Shown: piece by piece, positions 8,445 through 19,414 of the stretch | Layout: the number at the start of each line of letters is the position of its first letter | Numbering within the stretch: the stretch's first letter is position 1 | NCBI GenBank assembly: GCA_902633975.1 | Contig: CACPHX010000007.1 | Location: 1 to 64,000, forward strand | Length of the DNA: 64,000 nucleotides | Direction of reading: 5' to 3' | Origin: an uncultured Marinoscillum sp. | Lineage (GTDB): Bacteria > Bacteroidota > Bacteroidia > Cytophagales > MED-G16 | Notes under the pieces: generated by a model | Databases searched by the model: none | The model's input: only the letters and a program-made list of their open reading frames with translations | What the model was told of the DNA's origin: nothing | Program-made: the position numbers and the translations under genes

Positions 8445-11400
8445 ATGAGTGAAGGAAAGAAAACATACTGGAAAGGGATTGAACAACTAAAGAACGATCC
8501 AACATTTATTAAGAATTCTCAAAATGAATTCCCTGAATTCTTGCCAATTCAAGGTTCTTCGGATAATTCAAGGAGAGATTTTTTAAAGATGATGGGGTTT
8601 GGTTTAGCTGCTGTGTCTGCTGCTGCTTGTGAGGCACCAGTGAAGTACGCTATCCCTTATGTTGATAAACCAGTTGATGTTGATGCATCACTTCCAAATT
8701 ATTATGCCTCAACTTTTTCAATGGGAAGCGATTGTTGCAGCGTACTAGTTAAGACTAGAGAGGGAAGACCTATCAAGTTAGATGGTAATAAATATTCAAA
8801 GGTTAGTTTAGGGTCTACCTCATCTCAGGTTGAATCATCAGTCCTAACCCTATACGATAAGCAGAGGCTAAAATATCCTATATTAAACAATAAAGAATCA
8901 AATTGGAGGGCAGTTGATAATTTTGTTAAAGATGAGTTAACAAAAAAGGGCTCTAAAAAAATATATGTAGTTAGTCATTCAATCAATAGTCCATCAACTC
9001 TTGATGTTATTGACAGATTCAGTAAAAAATTTGATATTATTCATGTTGAGTACGATACATCATCTTATTCTGGAATGCTTGATGCTAACGAGGATTCATT
9101 CGGTATACGTAAAATCCCATATTATGACTTTTCAAAGGCAAAAACAGTTGTCTCATTTGGATATGATTTTCTTGGAAGTTCATTTAATCACACTTTATTT
9201 AATAAACAGTTTACCTCTCAGAGAGTTGTTAGTAGAGACAAGAGAGAGATGTCAAGACTATACACTTTTGAGTCAAATTTATCTCTTACAGGTGCAAATT
9301 CAGATCATAGAATTCCAATAAAGACATCCCATTCAAAAATTTATATTGCTGAACTTTGGAATATATTAAATTCAAAAATTGGAACAAGTAGAGATTATAT
9401 TAATTATAATAAATCTAGAAAGGATTTTATAAATCTTGAAATTTTGAATAAGGCTGCTGATGACCTTATAAAAAATATTGGCTCATCAATAGTTATATCC
9501 GGTTCAAATGACAAAAATGTGCAATCCATTGTAATTATGATTAATGAGTTACTAAGAAATTATGGTAATACAATAGATCTAAATAAATGTTACAACACCA
9601 GAAAAGGTGATGATAGCAAAATGGTTGAATTTATTTCAGATCTTGAGAAAAAATCTGTTCATGGGGTAATATTTCTTAATTCTAACCCAGTTTATGATCA
9701 TTATCTTTCATCAAAGATTAGAGATGCTTTAGATGATGTTCCACTTAAAATATCTACTTCTGACAGAATTGATGAGACTTCGGTTTTATGTAATGTGATT
9801 GCTCCAGATTCTCATTTTCTAGAATCATGGAATGATTACGAGCCAATGGATAACCACTACAGTTTTAGTCAGCCTACTATAAGAAGAATTTTTGATACGA
9901 GACAGTCTCAGGATACGTTTTTGAAATGGATCGATTCTAAAGAAAATTATTTTTCTCTTTTAAAGAATAATTGGAGAAAAAAGCAAAAATTACTTAAATC
10001 TAATGAGCCTTTTCAAATTTTTTGGGATAGTTTATTACATGACGGAGTTGCTGAAATAGTAGATAAAAACTTAAAAAATAGAAATCCTCTACCAAATTCC
10101 TATAAGAATAGGATATCTGAGGTTAATAATATTTTAACACTAATTGATAGAGAGTCAAATCTTGAAAACTTTGAATTAAATCTATACCACAACATGACAG
10201 TAAGTGATGGTATTCAATCAAATAACCCATGGCTTCAGGAAATGCCGGACCCTATATCTAAAGTTTGTTGGGACAATTATATTTCTATTAACCCGAAAGA
10301 TGCAAGTAAACTGAATGTAAAAACAGACGTTGGGACAATGACTACCAATTTACTTTCATTACAACACAACAATGAATCATATGAAATACCCGTAATTGTT
10401 CAGCCAGGACAAGCTGAAGGTACTATTGGACTAGCTTTGGGATATGGAAGAAAACTTGTTGGTCCAGTAGGTGATGGTGTTGGTTTTGACGCAAACCAAT
10501 TACTGGATAGTGAATCATCTTTCCAAAATTTTACGGTAGGTAATATAAAATTAGAAAATACATTAAAAGATTATAGAATTGCTCAAACACAAACCCATGA
10601 CACGATAATGGGAAGAGAAAGTGTGATTCAAGAAACTTCATTAGATGAGTATAAAAAAGATGCTTATGCAGGTAAATATCAATTCAAGGTAGCAACCAGT
10701 GAAGGATACAAAAAGCCGGAGGAAGTTACTCTTTGGAATGGTCACGAATATAAAAATCATCACTGGGTAATGTCAATTGACCTGAACGCCTGTACTGGCT
10801 GCGGTAGCTGCGTAATTGCTTGTCAAGTTGAAAACAATATTCCTGTTGTTGGTAAAGAGGAGGTACTTAACAGAAGAGAAATGTCATGGTTAAGAATTGA
10901 TAGATACTATTCTAGTGATGGTGATGTCGATGACTTACAAGCATTAGAAATTGCTGCAGAAAATCCTGATGTGACATTCCAGCCAATGATGTGCCAGCAC
11001 TGTAATAATGCTCCTTGCGAGACTGTTTGTCCTGTTGCAGCTACTACTCATAGTAGTGAAGGCCTAAATCAAATGACATATAACAGATGTATAGGAACAA
11101 GATACTGTGCTAATAATTGTCCTTACAAGGTGAGAAGATTTAATTGGTTTAAATATCATGATAATGAGCAGTTTGATAAGAATATTGCAATGAATAATGA
11201 TCTTGGTAAAATGGTTTTAAATCCTGATGTTACGGTTAGATCTAGAGGGGTAATGGAGAAATGCTCATTCTGCGTACAGAAAATTCAGCAAGGGAAATTA
11301 TTGGCTAAAACTGAGAAGAGAAGATTGAAAGATGGTGATGTCAAAACTGCCTGTCAGACTGCTTGTTCTACAGATGCAATTATATTTGGTGATGTTAATG

Positions 11401-11558
11401 ATAATAATAGTCGAGTAAGAAAGCATTTACAAGTTGAAAAAATTGATAAGGCAACTCTAAAATTAAAAGAGGAAAGGGCTTACGCCGTCCTTGATGAAAT
11501 TAGGGTAAGTCCGAATGTTTGGTATTTGAGAAAAATAAGAAATAAAAAAATAGCATAA
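8445..11558 (+). CDS. actB: Alternative complex III subunit ActB, molybdopterin-like and Fe-S protein
   Basis: Large peripheral subunit. The N-terminus has a Tat-type [13 protein letters not shown] (RR near residues 43-44) followed by an AAAC. A long molybdopterin-oxidoreductase-like domain follows (about 60-750); in ACIII this domain is known to lack the cofactor. The C-terminal ferredoxin-like domain has cysteine sets [11 protein letters not shown] (about 783), [26 protein letters not shown] and CSFCVQK with CQTAC, fitting three [4Fe-4S] and one [3Fe-4S] clusters. The ATG at 8445 (1037 residues) fits better than an in-frame ATG at 8421 that would overlap actA. Confidence 0.95.
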   Translation: MSEGKKTYWKGIEQLKNDPTFIKNSQNEFPEFLPIQGSSDNSRRDFLKMMGFGLAAVSAAACEAPVKYAIPYVDKPVDVDASLPNYYASTFSMGSDCCSVLVKTREGRPIKLDGNKYSKVSLGSTSSQVESSVLTLYDKQRLKYPILNNKESNWRAVDNFVKDELTKKGSKKIYVVSHSINSPSTLDVIDRFSKKFDIIHVEYDTSSYSGMLDANEDSFGIRKIPYYDFSKAKTVVSFGYDFLGSSFNHTLFNKQFTSQRVVSRDKREMSRLYTFESNLSLTGANSDHRIPIKTSHSKIYIAELWNILNSKIGTSRDYINYNKSRKDFINLEILNKAADDLIKNIGSSIVISGSNDKNVQSIVIMINELLRNYGNTIDLNKCYNTRKGDDSKMVEFISDLEKKSVHGVIFLNSNPVYDHYLSSKIRDALDDVPLKISTSDRIDETSVLCNVIAPDSHFLESWNDYEPMDNHYSFSQPTIRRIFDTRQSQDTFLKWIDSKENYFSLLKNNWRKKQKLLKSNEPFQIFWDSLLHDGVAEIVDKNLKNRNPLPNSYKNRISEVNNILTLIDRESNLENFELNLYHNMTVSDGIQSNNPWLQEMPDPISKVCWDNYISINPKDASKLNVKTDVGTMTTNLLSLQHNNESYEIPVIVQPGQAEGTIGLALGYGRKLVGPVGDGVGFDANQLLDSESSFQNFTVGNIKLENTLKDYRIAQTQTHDTIMGRESVIQETSLDEYKKDAYAGKYQFKVATSEGYKKPEEVTLWNGHEYKNHHWVMSIDLNACTGCGSCVIACQVENNIPVVGKEEVLNRREMSWLRIDRYYSSDGDVDDLQALEIAAENPDVTFQPMMCQHCNNAPCETVCPVAATTHSSEGLNQMTYNRCIGTRYCANNCPYKVRRFNWFKYHDNEQFDKNIAMNNDLGKMVLNPDVTVRSRGVMEKCSFCVQKIQQGKLLAKTEKRRLKDGDVKTACQTACSTDAIIFGDVNDNNSRVRKHLQVEKIDKATLKLKEERAYAVLDEIRVSPNVWYLRKIRNKKIA

Positions 11559-11559
11559 T

Positions 11560-12936
11560 ATGCACGTAGAGTCTAAACTTAGAAAACCTTTAATAACTGG
11601 AGGTAAAACTCTAAAAGATGTTTCGGAAGATATATGCAAAAGAGTTGAAGAAAAGCCTTCGCTTTCTTGGTATGCAGCTATGATATTATCTAATATCACT
11701 TTAGTAGTCGGTGCATATGCAGTTTATAGAACTCTTTGGGATGGAATTGGTATGTGGGGTTTAAATAAGACTGTAATGTGGGCATGGGATATTACTAATT
11801 TCGTTTGGTGGGTAGGAATTGGACATGCTGGAACATTAATTTCTGCTATACTCTTATTGTTTAGGCAAAGGTGGAGAATGGCAATCAATAGATCTGCTGA
11901 GGCAATGACAATTTTTGCAGTGATTTGTGCAGCTATGTTTCCATTGTTGCATATGGGGAGACTTTGGATTGGTCTAATTTGGGTATTACCATTACCAAAT
12001 ACATACGGATCGTTATGGGTGAATTTTGCAAGCCCTCTCTTGTGGGACGTCTTTGCAATCACAACATACTTTTCAGTTTCTCTTGTTTTCTGGTATATAG
12101 GTTTAATTCCAGATTTTGCAACTATTAGAGATAGAGCAAAAAAAGCAGGTAGAAAAATATCAGCCTTCATATATGGAGGTCTTAGTTTTGGATGGGATGG
12201 TGCTGCTAAGACTTGGTCAAGATATGAAACAGTATCTTTAGTACTTGCAGGGTTGGCTACTCCTTTGGTATTATCAGTTCATACAATCGTCTCAATGGAT
12301 TTTGCTACATCAGTAATTCCTGGTTGGCATACGACTATATTCCCTCCTTATTTTGTTGCTGGAGCTATCTTCTCTGGGTTTGCTATGGTATTAACATTAT
12401 TAATTATAACTAGAAAAGTTTATAACCTCGAAGACTACATAACAATTAAGCACCTAGAGCTGATGAATATTGTAATTATTGTTACTGGTTCAATAGTTGG
12501 AATAGCTTATTTAACAGAATTATTTATGGCATGGTACTCAGGTGTTGAATACGAACAGTATGCATTCTATAACAGAGTAACTGGACCTTATTGGTGGGCA
12601 TACTGGTCAATGATGACGTGTAATGTTATTTCACCTCAACTCTTCTGGTTTAAGAAAATAAGAACTAATATAGTTGCGACATTTATAATATCAATAATTG
12701 TGAACATTGGAATGTGGTTTGAAAGATTTGTTATAATTGTTACATCTCTCCACAGAGATTTTCTTCCATCAAGCTGGGCTATGTTTTACCCAACTATATA
12801 TGATCTAGGTATGTATATCTTCACCTTTGGATTATTTTTTACGGCATTTTTAGCTTTTTCAAAATATTTTCCTGTCATTAATATGGCTGAAGTTAAAAGT
12901 ATTTTAAAACATACAGGAGAGAAGATAAAAAAATAA
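11560..12936 (+). CDS. actC: Alternative complex III membrane subunit ActC (NrfD-like)
   Basis: Polytopic membrane protein of 458 residues of the NrfD/PsrC family, with about ten hydrophobic segments. ActC is one of the two large membrane subunits of ACIII and is associated with the quinol site. Family-typical stretches are [31 protein letters not shown], and later [21 protein letters not shown]. The start lies one base after the actB stop. An antisense open frame of 148 codons is a shadow. Confidence 0.95.
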   Translation: MHVESKLRKPLITGGKTLKDVSEDICKRVEEKPSLSWYAAMILSNITLVVGAYAVYRTLWDGIGMWGLNKTVMWAWDITNFVWWVGIGHAGTLISAILLLFRQRWRMAINRSAEAMTIFAVICAAMFPLLHMGRLWIGLIWVLPLPNTYGSLWVNFASPLLWDVFAITTYFSVSLVFWYIGLIPDFATIRDRAKKAGRKISAFIYGGLSFGWDGAAKTWSRYETVSLVLAGLATPLVLSVHTIVSMDFATSVIPGWHTTIFPPYFVAGAIFSGFAMVLTLLIITRKVYNLEDYITIKHLELMNIVIIVTGSIVGIAYLTELFMAWYSGVEYEQYAFYNRVTGPYWWAYWSMMTCNVISPQLFWFKKIRTNIVATFIISIIVNIGMWFERFVIIVTSLHRDFLPSSWAMFYPTIYDLGMYIFTFGLFFTAFLAFSKYFPVINMAEVKSILKHTGEKIKK

Positions 12937-12939
12937 AAT

Positions 12940-13473
12940 ATGAGTGATAAAGGAGTAAAGTTTGTTATTGGAATTTATGATGATGAAGATATTCTTTTAG
13001 ATGCTATTTCATCTGTAAGAGGTAAAGGTGTCAATATTCATGAAGTATATTCACCTTTTCCTGTACATGGTATTGAGAATAGGTTGGGGTATAAAAGATC
13101 TAGATTATCTATCGCTGCGTTTTGTTTTGGGTTTTTAGGAACTTGTTTAGCCCTTACGATGATGATAGGGATGATGACTATTGATTGGCCTATGATTATT
13201 GGAGGTAAAGATTTTTTACCGCTACCTGTTTTTATTCCTGTAACTTTTGAAATGACTGTACTTCTTGCCGCATTTGGAATGGTTGGAACATTTCTAGTAG
13301 TTAGTGACCTTAAGCCATGGGGAAAACCAAAAACTTTTGATTTAAGATCAACTGATGATAAACATGTCATGGCAATAGAAATTGAGAAAAATTCTATGTC
13401 AGAAACCCAACTAAAAAAACTTTTAGAATCAAATGGAGCTTCAGAGACAAATACTAAATTGATGGAAGAATGA
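12940..13473 (+). CDS. actD: Alternative complex III subunit ActD (DUF3341)
   Basis: Small membrane subunit of 177 residues. A short cytosolic N-terminal domain contains VHEVYSPFPVHG-like sequence (here IHEVYSPFPVHGIENRLG), followed by two membrane helices (about 60-85 and 100-125) and a charged C-terminus. This matches the DUF3341/ActD pattern. It lies 3 bases after actC and overlaps actE by 4 bases. Confidence 0.93.
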   Translation: MSDKGVKFVIGIYDDEDILLDAISSVRGKGVNIHEVYSPFPVHGIENRLGYKRSRLSIAAFCFGFLGTCLALTMMIGMMTIDWPMIIGGKDFLPLPVFIPVTFEMTVLLAAFGMVGTFLVVSDLKPWGKPKTFDLRSTDDKHVMAIEIEKNSMSETQLKKLLESNGASETNTKLMEE

Positions 13474-14075
13474 ATAAATTAATATTGTATTTATTTATTG
13501 GAATTTTCTTTATTTCATGCTCAGCAAAAGATGACTATCCTGGTGTTGAATATGCTCCTAATATGTACCACTCAGTACCATATGAGCCTCTCTCACAAGT
13601 TAAAGATGAGGAAATTGGTAGTTGGTTAGATTCGAATCCAGAAGATGGGCATGGTGAGTTTTATAATTCAAATCCTTATAACCCGTATGGTATGACAATG
13701 CTAGAGCCTGTTCCAAACACAGTAAAAAGAGGAGGGTATCTACCATATAGAATTCACAAGGACAGTTTTGAAATTGCGGCTCTTGTGAAGAGTCCAATTG
13801 AGGATGGAGATGAAGTTTTGAAAGAAGCAAAAATTCTTTATGACAGATTCTGTGTTCATTGTCATGGTGAGAAGGGAATGGGAGATGGTTCTGTTGGTGT
13901 TGTTTATAAAGGTGTTACTGCATATAACTCTAGAGCTGTTAAGGATAAACCTGAAGGACATATATTCCATGTAATAACACATGGTAAAGGAAGAATGTGG
14001 GGACACGGATCTCAAATATCAATAGAAGATAGATGGAAGATAGTTAAGTATGTTCAAACCCTTCAAAAACAATAA
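13470..14075 (+). CDS. actE: Alternative complex III subunit ActE, mono-heme cytochrome c lipoprotein
   Basis: The N-terminus is a lipoprotein signal with lipobox FISC, so it is anchored on the outer face of the inner membrane. One CXXCH heme motif, CVHCH, is at residues 128-132, in the context RFCVHCHGEKGMGDGSVG. The 201-residue length is usual for ActE. It can pass electrons from ActA to the terminal oxidase or to a soluble carrier. The start overlaps actD; actF begins 1 base after its stop. Confidence 0.93.
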   Translation: MNKLILYLFIGIFFISCSAKDDYPGVEYAPNMYHSVPYEPLSQVKDEEIGSWLDSNPEDGHGEFYNSNPYNPYGMTMLEPVPNTVKRGGYLPYRIHKDSFEIAALVKSPIEDGDEVLKEAKILYDRFCVHCHGEKGMGDGSVGVVYKGVTAYNSRAVKDKPEGHIFHVITHGKGRMWGHGSQISIEDRWKIVKYVQTLQKQ

Positions 14076-14076
14076 T

Positions 14077-15345
14077 ATGAAAGATATTTTTGATTTTAAT
14101 ATAGGAATAAAAAAGAACCTGCTTTACCTCTTTTTGGGCGGACTTTTACTATGCCTTATTGGGGTATACCAGCTAGTAAATTCTGATCATGGTCATGAAG
14201 AATCAACCGAAATTGTAACCAGCTACATTTCAGAAGACGGTCATTCTGAGTTTCATTGGTATAAAAGAGTTTACTCTAATTTGTGGATTAATATTGTCTA
14301 CTTTTTAGGTATTTCAATATCAGCTATATTTTTTGTTGCTATCCAATACGTTTCTCAGGCTGGATGGTCAGCTGGAATATTAAGAGTTCCACTGGCAATT
14401 GGAAGATGGTTACTACCTGGAAGTGTGCTCATGCTCATAGTATTTGCAATTACTAACCACGATATTTTCCACTGGACTCATGAGTATTTGTATGACAAAT
14501 CTGACCCAAGATATGATTATGTTATTGATGGGAAAAAAGCCTATCTGAATCTTCCTTTTTTCCTTGGAAGGATGGTATTTTTCCTTGGAATATGGTATTT
14601 GTTCTATGCACTCATTCTAAAACACATAGCAAAAGAAGATAAGTTAGGTGGAACAGCATCATGGAAGAAACTTTTTACAATTTCTACAGTATTTGTAGTT
14701 TTTTATGCATTTACTCAATCAGTTGCTGCTTGGGATTGGGTATTATCAATAGATACCCATTGGTTTAGTACAATGTTTGGATGGTATGTTTTTGCCAGCT
14801 GGTGGGTTTCTGCTTTAGCCTTGATAACTTATATGATTATTATATTGAGGGATAATGGATACCTGGATTTTGTCAATCACAGTGTTATTCATGATTTGGG
14901 TAAATATGTATTTGCTTTTAGTGTTTTCTGGACTTATATATGGTTCTCTCAATTCCTATTGATTTATTATGCAAATATTCCTGAAGAAACTATTTATTAT
15001 GTAGAGAGACTTGATAGCGATTTCTATTATCCTTTCTTTTTGGTTAATCTAATTTTGAACTTCTTTTTTCCATTCCTCTTCTTGATGACTAGAGCAAGTA
15101 AAAGATTTACTAGATTTTTAAAAGTCGCTTGTCCTATTGTTCTATTTGGTCACTTTATAGATTTTTATCTAATGGTTACTCCTGGGGTTTTAAAAGAAAA
15201 CGGAGGTTTTGGATTTTTAGAAATTGGTATGCTTTTGTTGTTTTTATCTGCATTTTTATTTGTAATTCTAAATGGTTTAACCAAACTTCCTTTGGTTGCC
15301 AAAAATCATCCAATGTTAGATGAAAGTTTACATCATGATATTTAA
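14077..15345 (+). CDS. actF: Alternative complex III membrane subunit ActF
   Basis: Polytopic membrane protein related to NrfD/ActC, about ten helices, 422 residues from the ATG at 14077. I reject the in-frame ATG at 14050 because it lies inside actE and adds only nine polar residues. A His- and Glu-rich segment (DHGHEESTEI... EDGHSEFHW) follows the first helix. ActC and ActF together form the membrane core of ACIII. Last act gene; coxB follows after about 100 bases. Confidence 0.93.
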   Translation: MKDIFDFNIGIKKNLLYLFLGGLLLCLIGVYQLVNSDHGHEESTEIVTSYISEDGHSEFHWYKRVYSNLWINIVYFLGISISAIFFVAIQYVSQAGWSAGILRVPLAIGRWLLPGSVLMLIVFAITNHDIFHWTHEYLYDKSDPRYDYVIDGKKAYLNLPFFLGRMVFFLGIWYLFYALILKHIAKEDKLGGTASWKKLFTISTVFVVFYAFTQSVAAWDWVLSIDTHWFSTMFGWYVFASWWVSALALITYMIIILRDNGYLDFVNHSVIHDLGKYVFAFSVFWTYIWFSQFLLIYYANIPEETIYYVERLDSDFYYPFFLVNLILNFFFPFLFLMTRASKRFTRFLKVACPIVLFGHFIDFYLMVTPGVLKENGGFGFLEIGMLLLFLSAFLFVILNGLTKLPLVAKNHPMLDESLHHDI

Positions 15346-15350
15346 TTTTT

Positions 15351-15437
15351 ATGTTGAAAAAAAACGAATTTGCAAAACTTCCTTTGGATCAAAAAATAAC
15401 TAGTTTACAGTTAAGTTTTTTAGAGTTTGGTATATAA
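15351..15437 (+). CDS. Possible 28-residue peptide between actF and coxB
   Basis: ATG at 15351, 5 bases after the actF stop, then 28 codons to TAA at 15437. The peptide begins MLKKNEFAKLPLDQKITSLQ. It has no membrane segment and I do not recognise it. The spacing fits translation from the act mRNA, but the 3' end overlaps the coxB promoter element, so it may be chance coding in a regulatory gap. Confidence 0.25.
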   Translation: MLKKNEFAKLPLDQKITSLQLSFLEFGI

Positions 15438-15442
15438 ATTTG
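15435..15442 (+). promoter_or_regulatory. coxB -7 promoter element, nearly leaderless
   Basis: TAAATTTG at 15435-15442 matches TAnnTTTG. The coxB ATG is at 15447, where transcription would be expected to start, so the mRNA would be leaderless or have one or two leader bases. No convincing -33 TTG is seen at the right distance. Read-through from act is also possible. Confidence 0.5.
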
Positions 15443-15446
15443 CGCT

Positions 15447-16472
15447 ATGAATTTGATAATTGGTATCATACTTTTTTTGTCACTTGCAGTAGTTTTTTTA
15501 CTATTTAGATCAACAGAAATATTAAGTGTAGCCAAGAAAAAAATGGCTACTTCATTCGAAGATTCCAATAACTCTTTTAACGCAATTTCTGGAGTAGTTT
15601 TTATGTTCCTATCATTTGCTGTCATTTTCTGGTATTCTTATGACCAATTTGAAAATTATTTTTTACCAATGGCTTCTAAACATGCGCCAGAAGTTGAGCT
15701 ACTTTTTTGGGTTACAATGGCAGTTACCTTCACTGTATTTATCATAACTCAAGTTGTAATGTTCTATTTTGGGTATAGGTATAGGTATAAGAAAGAAAGA
15801 AAAGCTTATTTCTATCCTGAGAATCATAAACTAGAAATTGTTTGGACAGTCATTCCTGCAATTGTACTTGTTGGTCTAATTGGATGGGGACTCGTAAAAT
15901 GGAATAACATAATGGGACCTCCCCCTAAAGATGCAGAGGTAATTGAGATTATGGGCTACCAGTTTGCATGGGCTTCAAGATACCCAGGTCCAGATAACGA
16001 GTTAGGAGATGCTAATTATAAGCTAATTGATGTTGATAATATTGTCGGAATCGATTTTACAGATTCATCGTCTTTAGACGACTTCATGCCAAGAGAAATT
16101 CATATACCAAAAGGAAAGCCTGTACTTTTTAAAATAAAAGCTAGAGATGTGATTCATAGTGTCTATCTACCATACATGAGATCTCAAATGAATGCTGTAC
16201 CAGGTATGCCAACGCAGATGTGGTTTATACCAACCAAAACGACTGCTGAGATGAGAGAAGAAACTGGCAACGAGAATTTTAACTTTGAAATTGTGTGTAA
16301 TAAAATATGTGGAAGAGCTCATTTTTCAATGAAGCATACAGTAATAGTCGAGGAGGAATGGGAATATATAAAATGGAAAAATGAACAAAAATCATGGATT
16401 GAAAAAAATCCAGATTATTACGCAAATTTCATAAAAAATAATTCTATAGACGTAGCAGTATTAAATGATTAA
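15447..16472 (+). CDS. coxB: Cytochrome c oxidase subunit II
   Basis: Accepts electrons from cytochrome c at the CuA centre. An N-terminal membrane anchor is followed by two further hydrophobic stretches (about 48-70 and 90-112) and a cupredoxin domain with CuA ligands CNKICGRAHFSM (C284, C288, H292, M295). The protein stops at residue 341, about 45 residues after CuA, and has no CXXCH. It is therefore aa3-type without the fused cytochrome c of caa3 enzymes. coxA starts 2 bases later. Confidence 0.96.
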   Translation: MNLIIGIILFLSLAVVFLLFRSTEILSVAKKKMATSFEDSNNSFNAISGVVFMFLSFAVIFWYSYDQFENYFLPMASKHAPEVELLFWVTMAVTFTVFIITQVVMFYFGYRYRYKKERKAYFYPENHKLEIVWTVIPAIVLVGLIGWGLVKWNNIMGPPPKDAEVIEIMGYQFAWASRYPGPDNELGDANYKLIDVDNIVGIDFTDSSSLDDFMPREIHIPKGKPVLFKIKARDVIHSVYLPYMRSQMNAVPGMPTQMWFIPTKTTAEMREETGNENFNFEIVCNKICGRAHFSMKHTVIVEEEWEYIKWKNEQKSWIEKNPDYYANFIKNNSIDVAVLND

Positions 16473-16474
16473 TT

Positions 16475-18304
16475 ATGGAGATTACTAAAACCTCAACCAA
16501 ACCTATAGTACAAGAACATGATCATCATGATGATCATCATGAGCAAAGTTTTATAACTAAATATATATTTAGTGAAGATCACAAAATGATTGCTAAACAG
16601 TTCTTAATAACTGGAATCTTTTGGGCTATAGTTGGTGGTGCAATGTCATCTTTGTTTAGAATTCAACTTGGTTTTCCTGATATGGATCTAACAGCACTTA
16701 GTCCAATAATTGGAAATTGGTTAACTCCTCAAGGAAAAATTGACCCTGAAGTATATCTAGCTTTAATTACCATGCATGGAACAATTATGGTCTTTTTTGT
16801 TCTTACTGCTGGATTGAGTGGGACATTCAGTAATTTCTTAATTCCTCTTCAGATAGGTGCTAGAGATATGGCAAGTGGTTTTATGAATATGTTATCATAC
16901 TGGTTTTTCTTTCTTTCAAGCATAGTAATGTTTGTTTCTATTTTTGTCGAAGGAGGCCCTGCTAGTGGTGGTTGGACAATTTACCCTCCTCTTAGTGCAC
17001 TGCCTCAAGCTGTATCAGGTTCGGGAATGGGTATGACCTTATGGTTAGTTTCTATGGCATTATTTATTGTTTCTGCATTATTGGGTTCACTAAATTATAT
17101 TACTACTGTTATCAATTTACGTACCGAAGGAATGACTTTCTTTAGGATGCCACTTACCATATGGGCATTTCTTGTAACAGCTATACTAGGTGTTCTATCA
17201 TTCCCAGTACTGCTTTCAGCTGCATTACTTTTGATAATGGACAGATCTTTTGGAACAAGCTTTTACTTATCAGATATTTATATTGCCGGTGAAGCTCTAT
17301 CTAATCAAGGTGGAAGTGCAATTCTATTTCAGCACCTGTTTTGGTTCCTTGGTCACCCTGAGGTCTATATTGTAATATTACCTTCACTCGGTATTACATC
17401 TGAAATTATTGCGACATGCTCTAGAAAACCTATTTTTGGTTACAGAGCAATGGTTTATTCTATCTTTGGTATAGGAGTCCTTTCATTTGTTGTATGGGCC
17501 CACCATATGTTTATATCTGGAATGAATCCTTTTTTAGGTTCTGTATTTACTATTTTAACGCTAATAATTGCAGTTCCGTCTGCCGTGAAGGCTTTTAACT
17601 ATATAGCTACGTTGTGGAGAGGTAATATTGTATTCACACCTGCCATGTTATTCTCTATTGGTCTTGTATCATTTTTTATATCTGGAGGATTAACTGGATT
17701 ATTCTTAGGAAACTCAGTTGTTGATATCAATCTTCATGACACATACTTTGTGGTTGCTCATTTTCATATAGTTATGGGTAGCGCCTCTTTCTTTGGTCTT
17801 TTTGCTGGTGTTTATCACTGGTTTCCAAAGATGTTTGGAAGGATGATGAACAGGACATTAGGTTATTTTCATTTTTGGGTTACTTTCATTGGTGCCTATC
17901 TAGTTTTTTTCCCACTTCATTATATTGGAATAGCTGGATTCCCAAGGAGATATTATTCATTTACAAATTTTGAAACTGGTAGAATTGAATCATTTATTGA
18001 TTTAAATACATTCGTTAGTTTTGCAGCTATAATAACTTTTGTAGCTCAATTTGTTTTCCTTTTCAACTTTTTCTACTCAATGTATAGAGGCAGAAAAGCA
18101 CCAAAAAATCCTTGGAACTCAAATACCATTGAGTGGACAACACCGAGAGAACCTGGTCATGGAAACTGGCCTGGAGCGATACCTAAAGTAGAGAGATGGC
18201 CTTACGATTACAGTAAACCTGGATCAGATAAGGATTATATTCCTCAGCATATTCCTTTGTCTAAAACACCAGAGTCAAATATGCCAGAGGATTCATCAAG
18301 GTAG
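16475..18304 (+). CDS. coxA: Cytochrome c oxidase subunit I (aa3, type A1)
   Basis: Catalytic heme-copper subunit reducing O2 and pumping protons. 609 residues with about 12 membrane helices. GHPEVY (H294, E296, Y298) supplies a CuB ligand, the proton-gate glutamate and the cross-linked tyrosine, placing it in subfamily A1. HHMF (CuB) and HDTYFVVAHFHIVMG (heme a and a3 ligands) are also present. The cytosolic N-terminus is His/Asp-rich (EHDHHDDHHEQS, about residues 10-21). It lies between coxB and ctaA. Confidence 0.98.
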   Translation: MEITKTSTKPIVQEHDHHDDHHEQSFITKYIFSEDHKMIAKQFLITGIFWAIVGGAMSSLFRIQLGFPDMDLTALSPIIGNWLTPQGKIDPEVYLALITMHGTIMVFFVLTAGLSGTFSNFLIPLQIGARDMASGFMNMLSYWFFFLSSIVMFVSIFVEGGPASGGWTIYPPLSALPQAVSGSGMGMTLWLVSMALFIVSALLGSLNYITTVINLRTEGMTFFRMPLTIWAFLVTAILGVLSFPVLLSAALLLIMDRSFGTSFYLSDIYIAGEALSNQGGSAILFQHLFWFLGHPEVYIVILPSLGITSEIIATCSRKPIFGYRAMVYSIFGIGVLSFVVWAHHMFISGMNPFLGSVFTILTLIIAVPSAVKAFNYIATLWRGNIVFTPAMLFSIGLVSFFISGGLTGLFLGNSVVDINLHDTYFVVAHFHIVMGSASFFGLFAGVYHWFPKMFGRMMNRTLGYFHFWVTFIGAYLVFFPLHYIGIAGFPRRYYSFTNFETGRIESFIDLNTFVSFAAIITFVAQFVFLFNFFYSMYRGRKAPKNPWNSNTIEWTTPREPGHGNWPGAIPKVERWPYDYSKPGSDKDYIPQHIPLSKTPESNMPEDSSR

Positions 18305-18327
18305 ATATTTATCTTTAGATTTTTAAA

Positions 18328-19368
18328 ATGTCAAATTGGTTAGGATTAAATTACAATCTTTCAACGAAGATTAGCCTATTTCTATTATACATACTAATCC
18401 TTGCTGGTGGGGTAGTTAGGTGCACAGGTTCAGGAATGGGTTGTCCCGACTGGCCAAAGTGTTTTGGTATGTATATTCCTCCAACTTCTGTTGATCAATT
18501 ACCAGAAAATTATGAAAAAATCTTTGTTGAAGGAAGAATTAAAAAAAATGAAAGATTAAGTTCAGTTTTGTCTTTTTTTGGGTTAAATAAGCTTTCAGAA
18601 AAAATTAAAAGTGATCCAGAAATTAAAAAAGGTGAAAGTTTTAATGTTTTTAAAACATGGACAGAATATATAAATAGATTAATTGGAGCTCTTGTAGGAT
18701 TATCACTATTATTCGTTTTTTTATGTTCAATATTTTTAAAACCATTAAACCGAAAATTGATTTTATTATCTTTTCTATCTTTAATATTAGTCTTTTTCCA
18801 GGCATGGGTAGGTTCAATTGTTGTCTCAACAAATCTGTTATCAGGTCTAATTACTTTTCATGTTATTGTAGCTTTATTGATAATATGTAACGTTATACTT
18901 TGCTATCATTTATCTTCAAAAAATGACAACAATTATAGTAGGAGTAAGCCTCTTAATTTTTTTATTGTTATTAGTCTAACATTATTTATTATTCAAATGG
19001 TTTTAGGAACTGAGGTAAGAGAGTCAGTTGATGAGTTATTAAAATTATATGGATTTAATTTTAGAGAAAACATAATAGAATCTTTAAATAGCTCATTTAA
19101 AATACATAGGTCTTTCTCTCTTTTGATTCTTTTATTTCAGATAATGACAGTTGTAACTATTTATTTTAAATTTAAAACACACAATTATTTCAAACTTCTT
19201 TCAGTAATTATGCTCGTTATAATTATTTCTGAAATCTTAGTTGGAGCTGGTATGGCATATTTTGCAATTCCAAAAATTCTTCAACCAATACATCTTTTCA
19301 TAGCTTTTATAGCATTTGGATTACAGTTTTATATTCTACTTCTAAACTTTTCTTTAAAAAAAACATAG
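18328..19368 (+). CDS. ctaA: Heme A synthase (COX15/CtaA)
   Basis: Converts heme O to heme A for the aa3 oxidase. 346 residues, about eight membrane helices. Conserved GGVVRCTGSGMGCPDWPKCFG-type sequence follows the first helix (the two cysteines of CPDWPKC are typical), and histidine-containing helices (FHVIVALLI, KIHRSFSLLILL, PIHLFIAFIAFG) carry the heme ligands. A soluble insertion with Lys/Glu-rich sequence sits between helices 1 and 2. It begins 23 bases after coxA and ends 4 bases before the longest ctaB frame. Confidence 0.93.
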   Translation: MSNWLGLNYNLSTKISLFLLYILILAGGVVRCTGSGMGCPDWPKCFGMYIPPTSVDQLPENYEKIFVEGRIKKNERLSSVLSFFGLNKLSEKIKSDPEIKKGESFNVFKTWTEYINRLIGALVGLSLLFVFLCSIFLKPLNRKLILLSFLSLILVFFQAWVGSIVVSTNLLSGLITFHVIVALLIICNVILCYHLSSKNDNNYSRSKPLNFFIVISLTLFIIQMVLGTEVRESVDELLKLYGFNFRENIIESLNSSFKIHRSFSLLILLFQIMTVVTIYFKFKTHNYFKLLSVIMLVIIISEILVGAGMAYFAIPKILQPIHLFIAFIAFGLQFYILLLNFSLKKT

Positions 19369-19395
19369 TATAATGAATCTTATATTCTCAAAAAC

Positions 19396-19403
19396 TATAT
19401 TTG
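19396..19403 (+). promoter_or_regulatory. Possible ctaB -7 promoter element
   Basis: TATATTTG at 19396-19403, a TAnnTTTG match, lies just before the ATG at 19415. It would give a leader of only about 7 bases. It also argues against a start at the more upstream in-frame ATG at 19373. The -33 element is weak. Confidence 0.4.
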
Positions 19404-19414
19404 CGTTTTATATT

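Noticed and set aside
11724-12170. 148-codon open frame antisense to actC
   Set aside because: It lies fully inside actC, whose protein is clearly conserved, and its own translation shows no known domain. Low stop frequency opposite a membrane-protein gene explains it.
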